From Enterococcus sp. BWB1-3 (GTDB lineage Bacteria; Bacillota; Bacilli; Lactobacillales; Enterococcaceae), in the NCBI RefSeq assembly GCF_016745275.1, contig NZ_JADOEP010000003.1:168732-232731 (forward strand): a DNA stretch of 64,000 bases, written 5' to 3'. The notes beneath the pieces are model-generated. The model was not told where the DNA came from. It saw only the letters and a list, made by a program, of their open reading frames with translations, and did no database searches. Each line of letters opens with the position of its first letter. Position 1 is the stretch's first letter. The position numbers and the translations under genes were made by a program. Positions 1 through 8,420 of this stretch are shown piece after piece.

Positions 1-615
1 AATCACTCCAGAGGTAAAGGAGAAAGATGCTGTCTGTCCAACAAATTCATTACTTGCATATGAAGTTGGAACTGGAACCTGATGCTGATTCAGCAGATAC
101 TTACTGTCCTTAAGTGTCAGATCATTCACTGGTGTCAGACAGCAGTAAGCCAGATAATTCATTCCGGCTTCTCTTCCAACTGTATATTCTCCCGGCAAAA
201 AATATCGGATGCTATTCTGTCGATCCCTTAAACCAATTTGCTGAGTATATGAACGAAAACGCTCCTCCAGCGGCAGCCAGAGATTCGCGAGAAAATGATC
301 TAAACGTCCGCCCGTTGCACCAATAATTGTCACTGTTGCTTTCGGAAACCGTTTAAAAACCTGATCAAGAGCCAGCTGCGTATCTGTATCGTCTTTTTCA
401 GGCTTGGACGTGATAACCTCGACTGCTTCCTTTTCTACATAAGCTTTTTCATTGGCACTCAAGGAATCAAAATCACCTACAGCTAAATCCAAAGGCCAGC
501 CCTGTTCCAAGATAAACAGACTTCCGCGGTCAACACCGGCAAAATAATCAAATTCAGAAGAATGAATCGCTGGCCATTCTTCATTTGAGCCGCCAGCAAC
601 GATTAATAAATTCAT
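1..615 (-). CDS. thiN: Thiamine pyrophosphokinase, 3' end cut by window
   Basis: Transfers pyrophosphate from ATP to thiamine, making the cofactor thiamine diphosphate in the cytoplasm. Reading the minus strand from ATG at 615 gives 205 codons without a stop up to the window edge. The family is about 210-215 residues, so only the last few are missing. Visible family motifs are the N-terminal MNLLIVAGG, then VGDFDSLS, KDDTDTQLAL and IGATGGRLDH, which form the nucleotide and thiamine site. The ATG overlaps the rpe stop codon (ATGA), so the two genes are translationally coupled at the end of the rsgA-rpe-thiN run. Identification is firm; only the C-terminus is unseen. Confidence 0.93.
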   Translation of the reverse strand, partial: MNLLIVAGGSNEEWPAIHSSEFDYFAGVDRGSLFILEQGWPLDLAVGDFDSLSANEKAYVEKEAVEVITSKPEKDDTDTQLALDQVFKRFPKATVTIIGATGGRLDHFLANLWLPLEERFRSYTQQIGLRDRQNSIRYFLPGEYTVGREAGMNYLAYCCLTPVNDLTLKDSKYLLNQHQVPVPTSYASNEFVGQTASFSFTSGVI

Positions 616-1265
616 TGATTCAACACAGCCCGTAATGCATCAATCCGCTCTTTTGGATCCTCTGCACTATAAATATAAGAACCTGCTACAAATACGTCTG
701 CACCTGCATCTTTACATTTTTGAGCTGTTTCAGGAACAATCCCTCCATCTACTTCAATCTCATAAGTATACCCCTTTGTTTCTCTCCACTCTTTTAACTG
801 AGCAATCTTACTCAGCTGGCTTTCAATAAAGCTTTGTCCGCCAAAGCCCGGATTTACAGTCATAATTAAAACAAGGTCTGCTAAATCCAATACCTCTTCA
901 ATAGCGGAAAGAGGTGTACCTGGATTAACTACTACGCCGGCTTTGACATCAGCCTGTTTAATCATCTGCATTGCCCGGTGAATATGCGGCGTGGATTCTT
1001 GGTGTACAGTAATAATATCTGCACCTGCTTCTGCGAATGCCTTAATATAGTTTTCCGGCTGCTGAATCATCAAATGTACATCTAAAGGCAGCTTGGTTGT
1101 CGGACGAATCGCTGAAACAACATTTGGACCCAGCGTAATATTCGGAACAAATTGTCCGTCCATTACATCCACATGGATATAATCGGCACCCAGCTTCTCT
1201 ACTAACTGAATATCTCTTTCCAAATTTGCAAAATCTGCGCTCAAAATTGATGGGGCTATTTTCAT
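612..1265 (-). CDS. rpe: Ribulose-phosphate 3-epimerase
   Basis: Interconverts D-ribulose 5-phosphate and D-xylulose 5-phosphate in the pentose phosphate pathway. The 217-residue protein is a normal-length TIM barrel starting MKIAPSILSADF. It keeps the metal and catalytic elements: HVDVMDGQFVPN (Asp near 36), DVHLMI (His near 65), MTVNPGFGGQ (near 140), and EVDGGI (Asp near 175) followed by the AGS phosphate loop. AAGGAG lies 8-10 bases before the ATG. It sits between rsgA and thiN, as in other Firmicutes. Confidence 0.97.
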   Translation of the reverse strand: MKIAPSILSADFANLERDIQLVEKLGADYIHVDVMDGQFVPNITLGPNVVSAIRPTTKLPLDVHLMIQQPENYIKAFAEAGADIITVHQESTPHIHRAMQMIKQADVKAGVVVNPGTPLSAIEEVLDLADLVLIMTVNPGFGGQSFIESQLSKIAQLKEWRETKGYTYEIEVDGGIVPETAQKCKDAGADVFVAGSYIYSAEDPKERIDALRAVLNQ

Positions 1266-1385
1266 AGTATGTATCTCCTTTGATTTTATTGATATCCGCC
1301 CACTCTTTCAATCCATGAAGGATGAGTGGATTTCTTCTTCAGCTACTTGCTATTATTTTTAATAAGACCGTCTCCATTAAATAAA

Positions 1386-2285
1386 TCAGTTTCCTTTTTT
1401 CTTCTTGTAAATGGGTCGGCGGTCTTCAATTTCTGAAAGAAACTGCAAATAATTATCATACCTTGTCTGAGCAATTTCTCCTGTTTCAACTTGCTTTTTG
1501 ACCTCGCAGCCAGGTTCTTTTCTGTGCATGCACTCTCGAAACTTACAATGGGGCGCAGCTTTTACAAATTCAGGAAACTGTTTGGGTAATTCGACTGCAT
1601 CCATTTCAAGAAAATCAATCGAACTAAACCCAGGAGTATCTGCAACCAGACCTTCGTACAGAGGAATAAGCTCCACATGTCTAGTTGTATGCTTCCCGCG
1701 CCCAAGAGATTCGGAAATCTCTCCAGTTGCCAATTGAAGCTCCGGTGAAATTTTGTTTAATAAGGTGGATTTCCCTGCACCGGACTGCCCCATAAAAACG
1801 GTCAGACGGTCCGGAAAATATTGCTCCAGTTCTCGAATCGATGCCTGATCATCGATAGAATCGTCTCCAAAAATAATAGGATAGGATGGCTGATACACCT
1901 TTTTGATTTCCTTCAGCAGTTCTTTTTCTTCTTCACTAAACAAATCGATTTTTGTTAAATAAATGACCGGTTCGATCTCCTTGTATTCCAATGTCACTAA
2001 AAAGCGATCCAACAGGTTATAGGAAAAATTCGGTTCTACTACACTCATCACGACAACACCAATGTCGACATTGGCAACTGACGGACGAACTAATTCATTT
2101 TTTCTCGGTAAAATCTCCAGCAGGTAACCATCTGTCAAGTTATCGCTTTCAAAAATTACATCGTCTCCAACCATGGGAGTAATGTTTCGATTGCGAAAAT
2201 TCCCTCTGGCTCTTGTTTGAAATGTTTCACCTTCTGCATAAACATAATAAAACCCGCTCAATGCTTTTCTAATTTGACCGTTCAA
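1386..2285 (-). CDS. rsgA: Small ribosomal subunit biogenesis GTPase RsgA
   Basis: Circularly permuted GTPase that helps mature the 30S subunit and is released by GTP hydrolysis. An N-terminal OB fold is followed by permuted G motifs: YLTKIDL (G4), GQSGAGKS (G1 P-loop), DTPG (G3). A C-terminal zinc knuckle has the pattern HCKFRECMHRKEPGC. The start chosen is TTG at 2285, giving 299 residues beginning MNGQIRKALSG. TTAGGAGGG sits just upstream, and orthologues begin at the same residue. A longer open frame to 2336 has no such site. It probably heads the rsgA-rpe-thiN unit, since a terminator separates it from prkC. Confidence 0.95.
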   Translation of the reverse strand: MNGQIRKALSGFYYVYAEGETFQTRARGNFRNRNITPMVGDDVIFESDNLTDGYLLEILPRKNELVRPSVANVDIGVVVMSVVEPNFSYNLLDRFLVTLEYKEIEPVIYLTKIDLFSEEEKELLKEIKKVYQPSYPIIFGDDSIDDQASIRELEQYFPDRLTVFMGQSGAGKSTLLNKISPELQLATGEISESLGRGKHTTRHVELIPLYEGLVADTPGFSSIDFLEMDAVELPKQFPEFVKAAPHCKFRECMHRKEPGCEVKKQVETGEIAQTRYDNYLQFLSEIEDRRPIYKKKKGN

Positions 2286-2614
2286 TGTATCCCTCCTAAC
2301 CAATCCGAATATACAAGAAAAATCGAGAAGATGCAAGGACTGTCCATGTTTTTTACCGAATTGAACATATCATTCATTAAAAATTTTGAATAAGCAATTA
2401 TAATTGAAACTCTTTAAACATATAAAACAACCCGAAAGAGCCGTTTTTTCGGAAAGTCGCTACACTCTTACCTCTTTGATAAAAAAATCCTTTCACCTAA
2501 ATTGATTGCTGTTCTCCCCCTCTGATAATTGAAAAAACATCGGAACCGCCAATTTCTGACATGCTCCGATGCTGCATTTAAGTTTACTTGTAAAAACAAA
2601 CAGCTGTGGTCTTT
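2286..2614. other. prkC-rsgA intergenic region
   Basis: 329 bases with no convincing gene. It holds the prkC terminator (listed separately). A second short dyad at 2432-2452 (CCGAAA...TTTCGG) on the minus strand is followed by a weak T-rich stretch. The promoter of the rsgA-rpe-thiN unit should be here: a TATAAT lies on the minus strand near 2398-2403, but I see no well-spaced -35, so no promoter is called. Confidence 0.5.
2532..2571 (-). terminator. Rho-independent terminator after prkC
   Basis: On the minus strand, CATCGGA (2565-2571) pairs with TCCGATG (2538-2544) and is followed directly by six T residues. It closes the gmk-to-prkC transcription block. Confidence 0.75.
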
Positions 2615-4792
2615 CTATTCACCTTCGGAATCTTCTGATGAAGGAGATTCATTCTGTGTCGGTCCGCTGGAATAATAGATCGTAACCGTTTCTCCTTTTT
2701 CAAGACTTGTACCGGAGGACGGATTTGTTCTGATTACTGAATCTTTTGTTTCATTCGAAGTTTCCACCTGTTCAGATACCTTAAATCCTTTTTTCTCCAG
2801 CTCAGACTTAGCTTCTGATCGTGACATCCTCACTACATCAGGTACTTCCACCATTTCAGCACCGGAGCTGACTACCAAAGTGATTTTTCCTGTCTTCGGG
2901 TTAAACGTTGAACCAGCTCCCGGGCTTTGAGAAATCACATTGCCCTTGGCTACAGTACTGCTGGATTTTTCTTCTTTAGAAATACGATCCTGACTCACCC
3001 CTAAAGCAACCAGTGCATTTACAGCATTGTCATAGCTGTAGTCTTTATAATTGATCAGTGTCGTATTATCCGATCCGCTGCTGACTGTCAGTGTGATTTC
3101 ATCATTCACCGGATCAAAAGAAGTTCCGGCTCCCGGATTTTGGCGGATAACATAGCCTTCTGTTACTGTATCACTTGCTTCTTCTTCATATAAAATATTT
3201 TCTTCTTTAATACCCAAAGCCAGTAAAGCGGCTACTGCATTCTCGTAAGAATAGTCAACATAATTATCCAAAGAAACATTTTTCGGGCCGGTACTGACTA
3301 CCAGAGTCACCTGATCATTCTTAGGATCAACTTCTGTTCCCTCTTCCGGTGTCTGACGGATAACTTTATCTGCATCGACTTCCAGACTATTTTCTTTTTC
3401 AATTTTTATATTGCTCTCAAGGAAGCCCAGCTTCTTCATCGCTTCAATCGCATCTTTTTGTGTCCAGTCTGTGTAATCATCTATCTTGATTTTTTTGTTG
3501 CCGGTACTAATATAAAGAACAACAGACTTCTTCTTCTTCACGCTGGCACCTGCAGCAGGATCTGTCTTAACCACTTTTCCTTCTTCAATCTCATCATCCG
3601 GAAGTTTTTTTACTTCATCTGTTACTTCAAGATCTGCGGCTTCCAGCTCTTTTCGAGCCTCTTCCTGTGTTTTGTTTCTAACATCAGGAACCATCACCTC
3701 GTTCTTGCCTCCACCGGCAAAAAATAGAACAGCTCCGACTGCCAACGCTATAAATAACAGAACAAGGAAAATTATAATAAATTTCTTTCGTCTCTTTTTC
3801 GGCTTTGTTTTCTCTTCCGGTTTTTCTTCAACAGAGGCTCCTTCTGTTTCATCTCCCAGAGTTTCTAAAGCAGCAAGAGCTTCTGCCGCCTGAGTTTCAT
3901 CCAAAGGGGTCAAAACCATTGTTTCGCCGTTCAATGCTGTCGGTTCCCATCTGGACTCATTTAGCCGGTCCACATTCAAGACAGTATAAAGGTCTCTTGA
4001 CATTTCCTCCGCTGATTTATAGCGGTCGGCAGGATCCTTGGCTGTCGCATGCAAAACGATATTTTCCAGCGATTGAGGAACATTGGAGTCAAATGAGCGA
4101 ACAGACGGCATTTCCTCCTGAAAGTGTTTCAAAGCAATAGTTACCGCTGATTCTCCATCAAACGGAACAGTTCCTGTCAGCATTTCATACAAAATAACAC
4201 CTACTGCATAAATATCTGACTGGTTTGTCGCCATGCTGCCTCTGGCCTGTTCTGGAGAAAGGTAATGAACAGAGCCCAGCATTGTATTGGTTTGAGTAAT
4301 TGATGTCTCAGACAGCGCAATTGCAATACCAAAATCTGTAATTTTAACAACACCATTTTCATCAATCAAAATATTTTGCGGCTTCAGATCCCGGTGAATA
4401 ATGCGGTGTTCATGTGCAAGGGAAACAGCTGATAAAATTTGTTCCATAATATCAACAACTTGCGCATACATAATTGGATAATAGGTATGGATGTATCGTT
4501 TAAGGTCCATTCCTTTAACATATTCCATTACCAGATACTGCAGTCCATCTTCCTCGTCGACATCATATACACTGACAATATTAGGATGAACCAACTCGGA
4601 TGCAGCCAATGCTTCTCTTTGAAAACGCCGAATGGCCGCTTGATCATTTTGGAAGTCAAACCGCAGGACTTTCACTGCAACATCCCGATCCAAAATCAAA
4701 TCATGGGCTAAAAAGACATTGGCCATTCCGCCGCTGCCGATATTACCGATAATCTGATAGCGGCCGTTTAATTTTCTGCCGATTTCTATCAT
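2615..4792 (-). CDS. prkC: PASTA Ser/Thr protein kinase (PrkC/IreK type)
   Basis: Membrane eukaryotic-type kinase that senses cell-wall fragments or lipid II outside and phosphorylates cytoplasmic targets; in enterococci the orthologue governs cephalosporin tolerance. The 725 residues are an intact kinase domain (glycine loop GSGGMANVF at 19-27, Lys41, HRDLKPQN with Asp135, DFG at 153-155), an acidic/Lys-rich linker, one membrane segment around 345-362, and five extracellular PASTA repeats each ending in STG or SSG. A Ser/Glu-rich tail follows. AGGAGG lies inside the end of stp, four bases before the ATG region, so kinase and phosphatase are co-translated. Confidence 0.97.
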   Translation of the reverse strand: MIEIGRKLNGRYQIIGNIGSGGMANVFLAHDLILDRDVAVKVLRFDFQNDQAAIRRFQREALAASELVHPNIVSVYDVDEEDGLQYLVMEYVKGMDLKRYIHTYYPIMYAQVVDIMEQILSAVSLAHEHRIIHRDLKPQNILIDENGVVKITDFGIAIALSETSITQTNTMLGSVHYLSPEQARGSMATNQSDIYAVGVILYEMLTGTVPFDGESAVTIALKHFQEEMPSVRSFDSNVPQSLENIVLHATAKDPADRYKSAEEMSRDLYTVLNVDRLNESRWEPTALNGETMVLTPLDETQAAEALAALETLGDETEGASVEEKPEEKTKPKKRRKKFIIIFLVLLFIALAVGAVLFFAGGGKNEVMVPDVRNKTQEEARKELEAADLEVTDEVKKLPDDEIEEGKVVKTDPAAGASVKKKKSVVLYISTGNKKIKIDDYTDWTQKDAIEAMKKLGFLESNIKIEKENSLEVDADKVIRQTPEEGTEVDPKNDQVTLVVSTGPKNVSLDNYVDYSYENAVAALLALGIKEENILYEEEASDTVTEGYVIRQNPGAGTSFDPVNDEITLTVSSGSDNTTLINYKDYSYDNAVNALVALGVSQDRISKEEKSSSTVAKGNVISQSPGAGSTFNPKTGKITLVVSSGAEMVEVPDVVRMSRSEAKSELEKKGFKVSEQVETSNETKDSVIRTNPSSGTSLEKGETVTIYYSSGPTQNESPSSEDSEGE

Positions 4793-4795
4793 CGG

Positions 4796-5539
4796 TTACT
4801 CCTCCTCACTCTTGTCAAAGTGTATTACGAGAACGGTGATATTATCAACGCCTCCTGCTTCATTTGCCAAAGAAATCAGCGTTGCCACTTTTTCTTCCAG
4901 CGAAATTCCAGAAATAAGAACAGTTAAAATCATTTCTTCAGAAACCATGTTTGTCAGACCATCCGAACACAGCAGCAGGTAATCGCCTTCTGCACTGCCA
5001 TGGTTGGCAACATCCACTTCAACGGTTTTCGGCATTCCCAGCGAACGGGTCAGTACATTTTTTCGAGGATGATTGAACGCCATTTCCTGCGTAATTTCTC
5101 CGGACTTCACCAATTCATTGACAAGAGAATGGTCCTCAGTCAACTGCATCATCTGCTGATTCCGTACTAAATATGCGCGGCTGTCTCCGATATTAGCCAA
5201 AACAAATGTCTCACCCAGTAAAACTGCACTGACGATTGTTGTGCCCATTCCTGAATATTCCGGAACAGACTGGCCTTTTTCATAGATTTTTTCATTTTCT
5301 TCCTGAATCATTTGAATCAGCCATTGTGCGGCTTTATCAGCTGAATCAATATCGTTTTCTGTCCACCGTTCTCCCAGGTAATTGACTGCCATCTGACTGG
5401 CAACATCACCGGCCTGATGCCCACCCATTCCGTCAGCAAGAAGTGCCAGCGAAATGCCGGCTTTATTCTCAAATACGCCTGCATAATCCTGATTTGTATT
5501 TCGTTTACGCCCAATATCTGTTTGAAAATTGATTTTCAC
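4796..5539 (-). CDS. stp: PP2C-type protein phosphatase partner of PrkC
   Basis: Mn/Mg-dependent Ser/Thr phosphatase that removes phosphates placed by the adjacent kinase. PP2C signatures are visible: RKRNTNQD, ADGMGGH (metal Asp), GMGTT, IGDSRAY, LCSDGLTN and GGVDNIT. The start chosen is GTG at 5539 (247 residues, MKINFQTDIG...). GAGGTGG stands five bases before it, and family members begin here. The longer open frame to 5578 would overlap the end of rsmB. Order rsmB-stp-prkC is the usual one. Confidence 0.95.
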   Translation of the reverse strand: MKINFQTDIGRKRNTNQDYAGVFENKAGISLALLADGMGGHQAGDVASQMAVNYLGERWTENDIDSADKAAQWLIQMIQEENEKIYEKGQSVPEYSGMGTTIVSAVLLGETFVLANIGDSRAYLVRNQQMMQLTEDHSLVNELVKSGEITQEMAFNHPRKNVLTRSLGMPKTVEVDVANHGSAEGDYLLLCSDGLTNMVSEEMILTVLISGISLEEKVATLISLANEAGGVDNITVLVIHFDKSEEE

Positions 5540-5553
5540 TTGTTCCACCTCAT

Positions 5554-6918
5554 TTAAGAAACTTTCTGCATGCAGCAAATAAAGAAACCGTCTGTTAAAA
5601 ACTGGTGCGGATAAATTGTCAGCATTTGATCTTCTATTGAAGTTTCAAGAATCTCACTAACCTGCACATCAATTTTTTTAAACTCGGGATGCTTCGATAA
5701 AAATGCTGCCACCACTTCCTGATTCTCTTCTTTCGCGATCGTGCATGTGCTATAGACCATTATACCCCATTGCTTTAAGGTCTGCGCAGTATTTTCAAGG
5801 ATTTCCAACTGAATTTTCGGCAGCTGTTCAAAATCCCCAGCGGTCTTATGATATTTAATATCCGGTTTTCTTCTCATTAGTCCAAGTCCTGAGCATGGCG
5901 CATCTACTAAAATACGATCAAACGTTTCTGCCGGAAAGTGTTCATTTACTTTTCTGGCATCCAGCTCTTTCGTTTCTACCAGTCCAGTCAGTCCCAATCT
6001 TGCTGCATTTTCTTTAATCAGCTTTATTTTATGGGGATGAATATCCAGTGCCGTAACTTTCCCGCCTTTTGCTGCATCTAGAAAAGTGGCAATGTGAGTT
6101 GTTTTACCCCCCGGAGCTGCACAGGCATCCAAAACCCGATGCTGTGCTTCCACCTGTAATGCTGGGGCTGCCAGCATGGAGCTTTCATCCTGAATGGTAA
6201 TTTCTCCGGCTTTAAACAACTGACTGCCAGCCAAAAATCCTTTTTCTGCGACAATTCCATAAGGCGAAATCTCACTTGGAACAGCTTCAATTCCATCTTC
6301 AGATAATTCTTCAATCACTGTGGTGCGATCCAAACGCTGTACATCCACCCGTGCACTGGCATGACTTCGTTCAAACAATGACAAACCCAGCTTTTTTGTT
6401 TCGTCTATTCCAATTTGACTCACTAATTTTTCTGTCAGCCACAAAGGCATACTGATCTCTGCAGAGAGCCGTTCCATAGGATCGCTGATTTTTTCCACTT
6501 CTGGAAGACCTTCTCTTTGAATCGTTCGCAGAACACCGTTTACAAACTTGCCGATACCGCTGTTGCCTCTTTCTTTGGCAATCTCAACTGCTTCATTGAT
6601 AATCGCATGATCCGGAACTTTATCCAGATAAACAGATTGATAAATCGAAAGAATCAGCAGATTTTTTACCCAGTTATCTACTTTTTTTGCTTTTTTTATG
6701 AATGGAGACAAATAATACTCCAACAATAATTTTCTGCTGAGTGTACCATATACCAGTTCAGTAAACAAGCGACCGTCCTGAGCAGAAAGCTTTGATTTTT
6801 CAATCATTTCACTTAACAGCAGATTGGAGTACGCACCGCCTGTATCAACACGTTCAATTGTTTCCAGCGCAGCATAACGGACAGAGTGTCTGATCTTCGC
6901 CGAGATTTTCTTTCCCAT
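5554..6918 (-). CDS. rsmB: 16S rRNA (cytosine-967-C5)-methyltransferase
   Basis: SAM-dependent enzyme that methylates C967 of 16S rRNA. The 454 residues consist of an N-terminal NusB-like RNA-binding domain (about 1-140) and a C-terminal methyltransferase. Motifs seen are the SAM loop DACAAPGGKTTH, DAPCSGLGLMRRKPD (first conserved Cys), and YSTCT containing the nucleophilic Cys. The ATG abuts the fmt stop codon (TAGATG), and an AAGGTGG site lies in the end of fmt. Confidence 0.96.
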   Translation of the reverse strand: MGKKISAKIRHSVRYAALETIERVDTGGAYSNLLLSEMIEKSKLSAQDGRLFTELVYGTLSRKLLLEYYLSPFIKKAKKVDNWVKNLLILSIYQSVYLDKVPDHAIINEAVEIAKERGNSGIGKFVNGVLRTIQREGLPEVEKISDPMERLSAEISMPLWLTEKLVSQIGIDETKKLGLSLFERSHASARVDVQRLDRTTVIEELSEDGIEAVPSEISPYGIVAEKGFLAGSQLFKAGEITIQDESSMLAAPALQVEAQHRVLDACAAPGGKTTHIATFLDAAKGGKVTALDIHPHKIKLIKENAARLGLTGLVETKELDARKVNEHFPAETFDRILVDAPCSGLGLMRRKPDIKYHKTAGDFEQLPKIQLEILENTAQTLKQWGIMVYSTCTIAKEENQEVVAAFLSKHPEFKKIDVQVSEILETSIEDQMLTIYPHQFLTDGFFICCMQKVS

Positions 6919-7860
6919 CTAGTCCACCTTCTCCATTTCTTTCACTGCCTGACCTGAGCCGTTTAAAAATTCTTGAATAGACAGTCTGCCTTTTCCGGAA
7001 GGTTGAAGACTATTCAAAGAAAGAACTGTACCTTCCCCGCAGGCAATCCACAACTCTTTTTTAGTTCGTTTAATAATCGTCCTTGGTTCTGCTTCAGTAG
7101 TTTCCAATAACGGAGAAACCTCCCATAATTTCCAGTTTATTCCCTGATAGGTCGTGAAAGCAGTCGGCCAAGGTCTCATTCCTCTGACCTGACAATCAAT
7201 CTGTTCCGCAGTTTTTTGCCAGTCGATTTTTTCCTGCTCTCTGGTAATATTCGGAGAGAATGTTGCCTGTGACTCGTCCTGAGGAACAGGCTTAAGCGCT
7301 CCAGACAGGATTTCAGGCAATACTTCCAAAAGCAGTTCTTTTCCTACAACACTCAACTTGTCAAACATTGTTCCTACATCATCCTGTGTCAAAATAGGAA
7401 TACTTCGTTGAGCATAGATACCTCCTGCATCCATTTTTTTGATCATTTCCATAATGGTTACACCTGTTTCTTTTTCCCCATTTATAATGGAATAGTGGAC
7501 AGGTGCACCACCGCGATATTTTGGTAAAAGGGACGCATGTACATTCACCGCCCCCAATACAGGTGCCTGCAGCAGGCGTTCCGGCAAGAACTGACCAAAT
7601 GCTGCGGTTACAATAATATCCGGCTTAAGAGCAATTACTGTTTCCATTTCCTCGGAGCCAGATATTTTTTCCGGCTGCAGTACCTTCAGACCGTGCTTTA
7701 ATGCTGCCTCTTTTACAGGAGGAGCTGTCAAAATTCTTTTTCTTCCGACAGGACGATCTGGTTGTGTTACTACTGCTGCTACTTCATACCCGGCTTCTAA
7801 AAGACCTTCTAAAATGGGAACTGAAAATGTGGGCGTTCCCATAAAAATAATTTTAGTCAT
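6919..7860 (-). CDS. fmt: Methionyl-tRNA formyltransferase
   Basis: Formylates initiator Met-tRNA with 10-formyl-tetrahydrofolate. The 313-residue protein has the N-terminal MTKIIFMGTPTFSVP, the catalytic region VNVHASLLPKYRGGAP and a C-terminal tRNA-binding OB domain. The start is the ATG at 7860, which overlaps the last codons of def by 8 bases and has AGGAG upstream. The open frame to 7938 would run 86 bases into def. Pairing with def makes functional sense: one enzyme adds the formyl group and the other removes it. Confidence 0.95.
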   Translation of the reverse strand: MTKIIFMGTPTFSVPILEGLLEAGYEVAAVVTQPDRPVGRKRILTAPPVKEAALKHGLKVLQPEKISGSEEMETVIALKPDIIVTAAFGQFLPERLLQAPVLGAVNVHASLLPKYRGGAPVHYSIINGEKETGVTIMEMIKKMDAGGIYAQRSIPILTQDDVGTMFDKLSVVGKELLLEVLPEILSGALKPVPQDESQATFSPNITREQEKIDWQKTAEQIDCQVRGMRPWPTAFTTYQGINWKLWEVSPLLETTEAEPRTIIKRTKKELWIACGEGTVLSLNSLQPSGKGRLSIQEFLNGSGQAVKEMEKVD

Positions 7861-8347
7861 CCAACTTCTCCTCCATATATGCATCCAGATCTTCTGGAGC
7901 AATTTCTTCAATGATCTTATCAATGAACACTTTCCCATTCAAATGATCAATTTCATGCTGAAATGCACGCGCCAAATAACCATAGGCAGTCACTTCAATT
8001 TCTTCGCCTTCCCGATCAAAGTAACGAACCGTTATCTCTTCAGAACGTTCAACAGTCCCATATCTATTGGGGATACTGAGACAGCCTTCCACATCAATAT
8101 CTACCCCGTTTCTTTCAATAATTTCAGGATTGATCAGCTCAAAACGTCCAGTTTCTTCATCGATTTCAATGACTGCAAGTTGAAGGTTCTTTCCTATCTG
8201 CGGAGCTGCAATCCCGATGCCGTCATGGGCTGTCATGGTGTCATACATATCATCTAACAGCTGTATAATCTCATCTGTAATCAGTGTCACTGGTTTTGCT
8301 TTTGCGGTCAACTTGTTATCAGGGTAAAGCACGATTGGATAACGCAT
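7853..8347 (-). CDS. def: Peptide deformylase
   Basis: Metalloenzyme that removes the formyl group from new proteins. The 164 residues have all three motifs: GIGIAAPQIG, EGCLSIPN (metal Cys) and QHEIDHLNG (two metal His and the catalytic Glu). The I-for-L and I-for-V changes are conservative. Its length fits type 1 enzymes. The gene lies between priA and fmt and overlaps fmt. Confidence 0.96.
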   Translation of the reverse strand: MRYPIVLYPDNKLTAKAKPVTLITDEIIQLLDDMYDTMTAHDGIGIAAPQIGKNLQLAVIEIDEETGRFELINPEIIERNGVDIDVEGCLSIPNRYGTVERSEEITVRYFDREGEEIEVTAYGYLARAFQHEIDHLNGKVFIDKIIEEIAPEDLDAYMEEKLDD

Positions 8348-8420
8348 TCGCTTTCCTCTTTTCTAACATCTATTTCGTCATTAATTGAATATTTCCTGCT
8401 TTTGCACTTCTTATGAAAAC

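Noticed and set aside
1042..1311. Frames on the same or opposite strand overlapping rpe and other housekeeping genes
   Set aside because: They are shadows of well-supported genes, with no initiation signals or family features.
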